Shown one piece after another: positions 1 through 4,110 of a DNA stretch of 5,707 nt; within the stretch, counting starts at the first letter, position 1, and each line of letters begins with the position of its first letter. Below the pieces are notes generated by a model. It was not told where the DNA came from. It saw only the letters and a program-made list of their open reading frames with translations, and ran no database searches. The stretch lies in NCBI GenBank assembly GCA_046597185.1, contig JBKJLF010000876.1:1-5707 (forward strand). Direction: 5' to 3'. This DNA is from CAMBDR01 sp046597185 (GTDB lineage: Bacteria; Pseudomonadota; Gammaproteobacteria; Burkholderiales; Burkholderiaceae_D). The translations under genes were made by a program, and so were the position numbers.

Positions 1-113
1 GTATCGACATTGAGATAGATCTCACAATCTTGCCCTAAAATAGCCGTTGCTTCCGGTGGCAGCAGTAGCGTTTGGTGTGGCGCTATCTTTGCGCGGTGTA
101 TTTTTTCGTTCAT
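1..113 (-). CDS. Small minus-strand gene, 5' part only; possible AbrB-like antitoxin
   Basis: Thirty-seven codons are visible before the gene leaves the window at position 1. The protein starts MNEKIHRAKIAPHQ and continues with LPPEATAILG and EIYLNVD. This pattern (basic N-terminus, short strand, LPPEA turn, strand ending in hydrophobic residues) resembles the first half of a SpoVT/AbrB swapped-hairpin domain, as in many type II antitoxins, but too little is visible to be sure. The ATG at 113 is the first in its frame, since a TGA lies a few codons upstream. No Shine-Dalgarno sequence is seen. A TATAAT -10 element lies about 32 nt upstream. A second copy of the first 14 codons is found at 1423-1464, differing at two codons. 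The gene diverges from the TA module to its right. Real coding potential is likely; the family assignment is tentative. Confidence 0.5.
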   Translation of the reverse strand, partial: MNEKIHRAKIAPHQTLLLPPEATAILGQDCEIYLNVD

Positions 114-222
114 GGGATTAAGTCAGATAAAAATGAAAACGATAATTATAAACGACAATACCAAAAAACCTACAAAAAAGGCAAAAAACATACTTTACGA
201 AATCAAGGTAGCTCGCGCACCA
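72..222. repeat. 151-bp direct repeat, copy A
   Basis: It aligns without gaps to 1423-1573 at a constant offset of 1351, with about 19 mismatches counted by hand (about 87% identity). The left 42 bp encode the first 14 codons of the minus-strand gene that starts at 113; the rest is its upstream region. Identity is highest at the left and decays to the right. The plus-strand open frame through this repeat (112-315) differs between copies only by amino-acid-changing substitutions, so it is not a conserved protein. Confidence 0.85.
145..175 (-). promoter_or_regulatory. Candidate promoter for the minus-strand gene at 113
   Basis: On the minus strand a perfect TATAAT (145-150) is preceded, after a long 19-nt spacer, by TTGTAG (170-175). 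The second copy of this region (1496-1526) keeps TACAAT and TTGTCG with the same spacing. The spacer is longer than optimal, so strength is uncertain. Confidence 0.35.
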
Positions 223-244
223 GACCCTAAAACCCGGACTATGC

Positions 245-273
245 TTGCCAGTTCGGAATTAAATCTTTATGCT
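245..273 (+). promoter_or_regulatory. Candidate sigma70 promoter of the Phd/YefM-ParE remnant operon
   Basis: TTGCCA (245-250) is followed by a 17-nt spacer and TATGCT (268-273). This matches the sigma70 consensus at 5/6 and 4/6 positions. A GGAG Shine-Dalgarno at 291-294 lies 7 nt before the ATG at 302. The promoter thus appears preserved although the operon it drives is eroded. Confidence 0.5.
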
Positions 274-301
274 ACCCACAACCCACACTTGGAGCCATAT
301 C

Positions 302-541
302 ATGCGTTTATCTGAACAAATCAACCCCATCGCAGAGATGACCCAAACCCGCGAACCATTGATCATTACCCAAAATGGCGAAGCCACTTGCGTCATTCAC
401 GCCATCAAAAGCGATGAGAAAGATAAAAATACCCTGGCCTTACTCAAGATACTGGCACGCGGCAACAAGCAAATCGAACAAGGAAAGTTCAAACCTGCGC
501 GTGTAGTATTTGCTGATCTGGACAAGGAATTTGCCCAATGA
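302..541 (+). CDS. Phd/YefM-family antitoxin with shortened N-terminal domain
   Basis: This 79-residue protein resembles Phd/YefM antitoxins that pair with ParE/RelE toxins. Such proteins bind their operator through the N-terminal domain and wrap the toxin with the C-terminal tail. The opening MRLSEQINPI, the core TREPLIITQNGEA and the later TLALLKILARGNKQIEQGK are typical. The usual helix between the first two segments (a block like SYLKANAAEVIR, about 12-14 residues, recalled from the family) is missing without a frameshift, so DNA binding is probably lost. The start at 302 was chosen over the upstream ATG at 269 because GGAG sits 7 nt before it and family members begin MRLSE. The stop overlaps the next start in an ATGA, as in intact TA operons. 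The C-terminal toxin-binding half looks whole, so the protein could still neutralise a related toxin; that is inference. Confidence 0.8.
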   Translation: MRLSEQINPIAEMTQTREPLIITQNGEATCVIHAIKSDEKDKNTLALLKILARGNKQIEQGKFKPARVVFADLDKEFAQ

Positions 542-598
542 GCTACACCGTGTTGTTGCTGGACGATGCCGAACACGACCTGCGGAACATTCATGTCC

Positions 599-627
599 TT
601 GATCAATGGCAGTCATTAGCATATACT
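599..627 (+). promoter_or_regulatory. vapBC promoter
   Basis: TTGATC (599-604), a 17-nt spacer and TATACT (622-627) form a strong sigma70-type promoter, with 4/6 and 5/6 matches. The vapB Shine-Dalgarno AAGGAG (647-652) is 6 nt from its ATG. The promoter lies inside the tail of the truncated parE frame. Confidence 0.7.
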
Positions 628-635
628 TCGGTATA
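622..635. promoter_or_regulatory. Probable VapBC operator palindrome over the -10 element
   Basis: TATAC-TTCG-GTATA is a perfect 5-bp inverted repeat overlapping the -10 box. VapB proteins of the AbrB type bind short AT-rich palindromes at their own promoter, so its position fits conditional autorepression. As RNA it would be only a small UUCG-loop hairpin. Confidence 0.5.
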
Positions 636-658
636 GATCAGCATCCAAGGAGTTTTTC

Positions 659-928
659 ATGCGTCAAATTGCCAAATTATTTATCAATGGCCGCAGTCAA
701 GCGGTGCGCCTGCCCGCAGCTTGGCGTTTCGACGGAAACGAAGTATTCATCCGGCAAGACCCGGAAACCGGGGACGTTATTTTATCGCGCAAACCCACCA
801 ACTGGGATAGTTTTTTCGCAGCACGGCAAGGGTGCGACGTACCTGCCGATTTTTTGAGCGCGGAAGAACGCCAGCAAGGTATCCCAGACGTAGCCGAGCG
901 TGATCCGTTTGCCGGTGAGCCGGAATGA
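659..928 (+). CDS. vapB: VapB-type antitoxin (SpoVT/AbrB domain)
   Basis: This 89-residue antitoxin is expected to bind and block the RNase VapC encoded directly downstream, and to repress the shared operon. Residues 1-46 form a SpoVT/AbrB swapped-hairpin DNA-binding domain with the family-typical AKLFINGRSQAVRLP (5-19), FDGNEVFIR (24-32) and DPETGDVILSR (34-44). The C-terminal tail carries the VapC-embracing part, including the aromatic segment NWDSFF (48-53), VPADFLS (61-67) and a closing DPFAGE (82-87). Length and motifs are normal for the family, with no sign of damage. The ATG at 659 has AAGGAG 6 nt upstream and the family-typical N-terminus. The stop overlaps vapC by 4 nt (ATGA), which implies translational coupling. 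Together with the promoter and palindrome just upstream, this looks like a working module, unlike its two neighbours. Confidence 0.95.
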   Translation: MRQIAKLFINGRSQAVRLPAAWRFDGNEVFIRQDPETGDVILSRKPTNWDSFFAARQGCDVPADFLSAEERQQGIPDVAERDPFAGEPE

Positions 929-1341
929 CGCAGGTTATGCGGCCGATCCGGTATATGCTCGATACCAATATGGTGAGTCACCTAATCAAGGGCCATGCTA
1001 CGGTGAGCGGGAAAATAGCACAGATACCCATGGCCGCGCTGTGTATTTCTGCGATTACGCAAGGTGAATTAATGTTTGGCCTGGCCAAGCGCCCGCAAGC
1101 GCAGCGCTTACGGGCGACCGTGACGGAGTTTTTAATGCGGGTCGATGTGCTGCCGTGGAATGCCGCTACTGCCAACGCCTATGGCAACTTACGGGCAGTA
1201 CTTACCCATGCCGGAAGAACGCTCGCACCGCTAGATTTGCTGATCGCCGCGCATGCGCTGGAGGTGGGCGCAGTGCTGGTGAGTAATGATCAGGCGTTTG
1301 CACAAGTCGGCGGCTTGCGCTTGGAAGATTGGACAAAATAG
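925..1341 (+). CDS. vapC: VapC-type toxin (PIN-domain endoribonuclease)
   Basis: This 138-residue PIN-domain protein is predicted to be the toxin of the pair: a metal-dependent endoribonuclease that cuts specific RNAs when VapB is degraded. Characterised enteric VapC proteins cut initiator tRNA; the target here is unknown. The four conserved acidic residues are present: D13 in MLDTN, E48 in TQGELMFGL, D104 in LAPLDLLIAAHA and D122 in VSNDQAF. Length is typical and no frameshift is seen, so activity is likely. The start at 925 overlaps the vapB stop in an ATGA; in-frame ATGs at 937 and 955 are less likely starts because they would lose the coupling. No canonical terminator follows, but a palindromic repeat lies about 60 nt downstream. 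Confidence 0.95.
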   Translation: MTQVMRPIRYMLDTNMVSHLIKGHATVSGKIAQIPMAALCISAITQGELMFGLAKRPQAQRLRATVTEFLMRVDVLPWNAATANAYGNLRAVLTHAGRTLAPLDLLIAAHALEVGAVLVSNDQAFAQVGGLRLEDWTK

Positions 1342-1350
1342 CCATCTTAC

Positions 1351-1464
1351 CTAAAAACCGGGGGGCACTAAGTAAGGCGACGCAATGTATTTTAATCGTA
1401 AGGGCGCATTGCATGCGCCCAGTTGGTCTGGCGCTATCTTTGCGCGGTGTATTTTTTCGCTCAT
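1351..1464 (-). pseudogene. Truncated second copy of the minus-strand gene start
   Basis: On the minus strand the ATG at 1464 opens MSEKIHRAKIAPDQ, matching the first 14 codons of the gene starting at 113 except N2S and H13D. Similarity ends exactly after codon 14 (position 1423). The frame then runs through the GC-rich palindrome at 1402-1420 and unrelated sequence to a stop at 1351, giving a 37-residue chimeric frame. This is best read as a gene remnant cut off at the palindromic element. It supports the minus-strand reading of the 151-bp repeat. Confidence 0.6.
1402..1420. repeat. Short GC-rich palindrome (REP-like)
   Basis: The sequence GGGCGCAT-TGC-ATGCGCCC has a perfect 8-bp stem and a 3-nt loop. 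No T run follows on either strand, so it is not a canonical intrinsic terminator. It lies 3 nt from the point where the 151-bp repeat copy B ends. It could weakly terminate or stabilise the vapC transcript. It resembles dispersed proteobacterial GC-rich palindromes, but one copy in the window cannot prove that. Confidence 0.65.
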
Positions 1465-1573
1465 GGGATTAATTCAGATAAAAATGAAAACGATGATTGT
1501 AATCGACAATTCCAAAAAATCGACAACAAAGGCAAAAAACATGATTTGCGAAATCAAGCCATGTCTCGCACCA
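1423..1573. repeat. 151-bp direct repeat, copy B
   Basis: This is the gapless partner of 72-222. It spans the truncated start of the minus-strand gene and its upstream region, including a TACAAT -10-like element (1496-1501) and TTGTCG (1521-1526) on the minus strand. It sits upstream of the prlF remnant just as copy A sits upstream of the Phd/YefM remnant. The stretch 1342-1695, otherwise without a gene, holds the palindrome, this repeat and the prlF promoter candidate. Confidence 0.85.
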
Positions 1574-1633
1574 ACAATTGCGCCATCAATAGAAGCTGAA
1601 AAACTTCGACCGCCGCGCTGCCCTTAATTTAAC

Positions 1634-1662
1634 TTGACCTGACAATGCAAGCGCATTACCAT
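1634..1662 (+). promoter_or_regulatory. Candidate promoter of the prlF-yhaV remnant
   Basis: TTGACC (1634-1639), a 17-nt spacer and TACCAT (1657-1662) match the sigma70 consensus at 5/6 and 4/6 positions. A small inverted repeat AATGC-AAGC-GCATT (1644-1657) lies in the spacer and touches the -10 element; it could be an operator for the AbrB-type antitoxin. Confidence 0.4.
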
Positions 1663-1695
1663 CAACCTTATCCCCCATTCACCAGCAAAACCATC

Positions 1696-2004
1696 ATGCC
1701 AACGACCTTGGAACTTGAATCAACCCTAACCGACCGCTACCAAACCACCATCCCAGAAACGGTGCGGCGCGCCTTGCTCACCCGTGCCAGCGCTGCCGAA
1801 TCGAACGACCCGGTGTTGGATCAATTTTTGCATTTTCTGGCCAATGACATGGCAAACCAGCCACAGCGCCTGCAACTGTTGGACACCCACTTGCAAGCCA
1901 GCCTCCATGCGCTGGTGGGTGATATCGAGGTCGATCTACACGCAGCCCTTGCGCCCGATAAACCCCAGCAAACGGCTGGCGGCCATCACCAAGCTGGCGT
2001 TTGA
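1696..2004 (+). CDS. prlF: PrlF-type antitoxin, internally deleted and with a foreign C-terminus
   Basis: PrlF (SohA) is the AbrB-fold antitoxin of the PrlF-YhaV system; it neutralises YhaV and represses the operon. The N-terminus TLELESTLTDRYQTT followed by IPETVRRAL (19-27) and the later segments SNDPVLDQFLHFLANDM (36-52) and VGDIEVDLHA (74-83) are typical. Between RRAL and TRASAAES about 18-20 residues, roughly the second half of the AbrB hairpin, are missing in frame, so DNA binding is doubtful. After about residue 86 the reading frame crosses a deletion into yhaV sequence in the wrong frame, giving an unrelated tail. The start at 1696 was preferred to the ATG at 1645 because the family begins at this point, although no Shine-Dalgarno is visible at either. 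The 102-residue product is probably non-functional. Confidence 0.8.
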   Translation: MPTTLELESTLTDRYQTTIPETVRRALLTRASAAESNDPVLDQFLHFLANDMANQPQRLQLLDTHLQASLHALVGDIEVDLHAALAPDKPQQTAGGHHQAGV

Positions 2005-2308
2005 CATCATCCCGCAAGACCCAACCCGGCCCGAATATCGGCAAGGAAATACGCTTGGCGACGCCCATAAACACTGGCTACGCGCCAAATTCTTTCAACA
2101 GTACCACCTGTTTTTCCGTTTCCACAGCCCCAGCCGGGTACTGGTGTTAGCCTGGGTCAACGATGACTCGACCCTGCGCGCCTATGAAAGCGATGATGAC
2201 GCGTGCCGGGTTTTTCGCAAAATGCTGGCAAGCGGCCAGCCACCGGATGATTGGGAGCAATTGTTAAAGCAAGCCAAGGCAGCAGCGCGGCGTTTGCCGG
2301 ACAGGTAG
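1958..2308 (+). pseudogene. yhaV: Truncated YhaV-family toxin, C-terminal ~115 residues
   Basis: YhaV is a RelE-superfamily RNase toxin of about 154 residues. The frame here holds its C-terminal three quarters, with strong family segments: KRLAAITKLAFDIIPQDP, TRPEYRQGNTLGDAHKHW, RAKFFQQYHLFFRFH, VLAWVNDD, AYESDDDACRVFRKML and PPDDW. The N-terminal ~40 residues and the start codon are absent. The homology begins at about 1961, directly joined to the 3' part of prlF in a different frame, which implies a deletion of about 100-150 bp. In-frame upstream start candidates (a GTG at 1784) lie in prlF sequence read in another frame. No ribosome binding site precedes the fragment. I call it a dead toxin gene; without its N-terminal part it is unlikely to fold as an active RNase. 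Confidence 0.88.
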
Positions 2309-2356
2309 CCAGCGCCGCGTTCACAGCCAACGATTAAACGATAGCATTTCAGTTGC

Positions 2357-2407
2357 GTAGGTTGGTCGGGGCCGCCTAGGCTACCGCTTCATCAGCCCAA
2401 CATTCCG
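2357..2407 (+). repeat. Palindromic intergenic repeat, left-half copy
   Basis: These 51 bp match 5358-5408 with 3 mismatches and the same orientation. Here the right half of the element is missing or unrecognisable, so the long hairpin cannot form. It lies 49 nt after the yhaV stop and 44 nt before the end of the exported-protein gene. The gap 2309-2450 holds nothing else I can support. Confidence 0.85.
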
Positions 2408-2450
2408 CGCTTGGTGTTCTGGTGGTGATCACTTAAAAATAGCGGTTCAT

Positions 2451-3617
2451 TCAAAATGCCTTCTTGACTGGAATACCGATTGTGAGCTTAATCTCGCGCA
2501 AGATCAGATTTCCAGTGGTATTTTTTCCTAATGCTAGGAGTTTGCCATTGCTCATAAAGATCATGTACGTCGAATCAGGAAGATGAGCGACTTCTGTTTC
2601 GCGACCAGTCTTTGGGTCGAGGGCTAGCAAACAATTTTTTTGAACCGGATTGGTGGTTGAGGGGGCGCATTCACGTTGAACCAAGATTAATTTTCCTGGC
2701 CCAATGACTAAAGGCCCGTCAGCCCAAACGGGGCTCACCCAAAGTGCTTCGTTAGTCACTTTTCCAGCGGAGTTGATGGTTACCAAACCGTTGCGATCTG
2801 CTACACGCCCCCAGTGGACGCTGCTACCGTCGTCAGCGAAAACAGCTTGTGGGAAATACCGATTTGGTTCAAATAAATAGGTGCTCCAAATATAGCCACC
2901 ACCCAAGCGCAGTTTCGCCACCGCGTAGCCTAAATCGGTTATATCGATTATTGGTTCATTTTTCCGGAACCAGCCAGCTAAAAAGACATTCTTCCCAATG
3001 ATGCGAAATGAACTATGCCCTTCGAAGCTGCCACTTTTCAGAATCGTCGTAGTAAATTCCAGTTCGTCGTTTATTTCCGTAAAATACATTGAATAAAGCG
3101 GACCGCTTTCGTCTTCTACTATGATACTGCCAGCCAAATATAATGCATTATTTACCAACTCAATGCCGTATAAAGAAGTAATTCTTCCATCCAACGGAAC
3201 GCGTCGTTTCACAAGCAACTTGCCATTTTGGTCAAACTTGTACACCCAAACCAAGTTGATTTCATCTTCGAGAGCAGGTTTAGCTTGGTTGAGGTCTGGC
3301 TCCAGGCTTACTAACCAGGTCGAATTGCCACGGGTTTGGCAGAACGCCTTGGCATCGTTCGCAATGCGGAAGTCCTTTGGCGTCCGTTGGTGCCATAAAA
3401 CCATACCTTTTATCGTATCAACCAAGATCATCCGATCTATCATTTTGTTTGCAAGGCCACTCGTTCCAAGCAGACAGATTAAATCCCCCCCAGAAACGAC
3501 TTGCCCACTGCTAAATCCAAATTTCTTCGCATCAAACAACAATTTAACTTCGCCTTCAAATGCGCCACAAGGTATAAATACTGAACAAAAACAAAACGCC
3601 AAAATCCATCGTTTCAT
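2451..3617 (-). CDS. Sec-exported hypothetical protein, possible beta-propeller
   Basis: I do not recognise this 388-residue protein. A clear Sec signal peptide opens it: basic MKR, a hydrophobic core (residues 4-16) and a likely signal peptidase I site after CGA (17-19). The mature part is rich in short beta-strand segments alternating with turns, such as MILVDTIKGMVLW (63-75), WVYKFDQNGKLLV (124-136), GKNVFLAGW (208-216), GKLILVQRE (308-316) and NGKLLALGKN (357-366). This pattern is common in beta-propeller or PQQ-like repeat proteins. C317 and C329 could form a disulfide in the periplasm. No membrane segment or catalytic motif stands out. The start has a GAGGGGG Shine-Dalgarno (3625-3631) 7 nt upstream. 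The gene stands alone on its strand, and its codon use looks more AT-rich than the TPR gene to the right, which may indicate separate ancestry. No convincing promoter was found, although 3660-3715 is very AT-rich. Confidence 0.75.
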   Translation of the reverse strand: MKRWILAFCFCSVFIPCGAFEGEVKLLFDAKKFGFSSGQVVSGGDLICLLGTSGLANKMIDRMILVDTIKGMVLWHQRTPKDFRIANDAKAFCQTRGNSTWLVSLEPDLNQAKPALEDEINLVWVYKFDQNGKLLVKRRVPLDGRITSLYGIELVNNALYLAGSIIVEDESGPLYSMYFTEINDELEFTTTILKSGSFEGHSSFRIIGKNVFLAGWFRKNEPIIDITDLGYAVAKLRLGGGYIWSTYLFEPNRYFPQAVFADDGSSVHWGRVADRNGLVTINSAGKVTNEALWVSPVWADGPLVIGPGKLILVQRECAPSTTNPVQKNCLLALDPKTGRETEVAHLPDSTYMIFMSNGKLLALGKNTTGNLILREIKLTIGIPVKKAF

Positions 3618-3875
3618 CGCACCACCCCCTCTTGCAAAATAAGTCGTATTCTGACATTGGAAATTAACACAATATTCAATTTCAAAAAAAATTATTATTC
3701 ATTTCTAAAATGAAAAATGGCAGTTTCTTAGGTTTGCCTCAGCACTAAAAACCCATGCTCCGCCACATAGCCATACCACCCCAAAAGCCCCAAGGATGCG
3801 ACAGCAGCGCCTGCAAAACCGCACAAGGCGCTACTTTGCCCATAACCAGTATGGGCATCAAGCTACACTAAGGTT
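3618..3875. other. Intergenic stretch upstream of the exported-protein gene
   Basis: The part nearest the gene (about 3655-3715) is strongly AT-rich and probably contains its minus-strand promoter, but no hexamer pair is convincing. Further right, a minus-strand frame at 3731-3862 is open for 44 codons with hydrophobic content but no start codon. It may be a remnant of a coding sequence. Confidence 0.3.
3837..3857. repeat. Hairpin downstream of the peptidase fragment
   Basis: TGCCCATA-ACCAG-TATGGGCA forms a perfect 8-bp stem, 18 nt beyond the stop of the minus-strand M23 fragment. Its position suits a terminator of the ancestral peptidase gene, but no T run follows on either strand, so termination is unproven. 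Confidence 0.4.
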
Positions 3876-4110
3876 TTAGTTATTGGTGAATGAACCCGAG
3901 CATTTTTTCGTACCGTTGCGGGTTAAATAAAAACGGCTGCAATTGGTGTCGTAACTGGTTCCGGTGGCGGTAATTTGCCAGCCGGACAGGTAGACGCCAT
4001 TCAAATGATAGTAGCTACCATTGTTTTTCAAACTCCAATGCTCATGCGGGCCGGTTGAGTGGCCGCCATTGCACAGGGCTTGCGCTTGGGTATTGGCTGG
4101 GTTGGCGATG
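3876..4110 (-). pseudogene. C-terminal fragment of a LasA-like M23 metallopeptidase
   Basis: M23 (LasA/beta-lytic type) enzymes cut glycine-containing peptide bridges in cell walls with a zinc ion held by an N-terminal His, an Asp and the His of an HxH motif. This minus-strand frame keeps the end of the domain: TQAQALCNGG, then HSTGPHEHWSLKNNGSY with the HxH motif as HEH, followed by GVYLSGWQI, TSYDTNCSRFYL and TRNGTKKC. These resemble the last ~75 residues of the LasA family, including the two C-terminal cysteines. The signal peptide, propeptide, first zinc ligands and most of the domain are missing. Upstream of about 4110 the frame continues only as antisense of the TPR gene, so the nominal ATG at 4199 is meaningless. 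No function is expected. The breakpoint joins this fragment head-to-head to the truncated TPR gene. Confidence 0.8.

Larger units (their letters stand above)
538..636 (+). pseudogene. Truncated ParE/RelE-family toxin, N-terminus only
   Basis: The frame starts at the ATGA overlap with the upstream antitoxin and encodes 32 residues before TAG. The first ~19 (MSYTVLLLDDAEHDLRNIH) match the N-terminal strand and first helix of ParE/RelE-type toxins, which normally run about 90-105 residues. After that, similarity stops and the rest of the frame reads through the vapBC promoter region. The later strands and all catalytic or gyrase-binding parts are gone, so this is a dead toxin gene. The break falls at about 595-598, directly before the -35 element of vapBC. 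This suggests that a deletion or the arrival of the vapBC cassette removed the 3' part. No remainder of parE is visible downstream of vapC. Confidence 0.75.

Noticed and set aside
112..315. Plus-strand frame with the MKTIIINDN-like start, repeated at 1385-1627
   Set aside because: The two copies differ only by amino-acid-changing substitutions and lose similarity before either frame ends. The minus-strand reading explains the best-conserved part, so these are shadows in an upstream region.
606..857. Plus-strand frame overlapping the vapB start
   Set aside because: It begins in the vapBC promoter, has no Shine-Dalgarno and overlaps vapB in another frame.
697..981. Minus-strand frames across vapB and vapC (697-981, 777-968, 978-1175)
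   Set aside because: They are antisense shadows of well-recognised vapB and vapC.
3121..3642. 173-codon plus-strand frame
   Set aside because: It is antisense to the exported-protein gene, which has a signal peptide and Shine-Dalgarno on the other strand.
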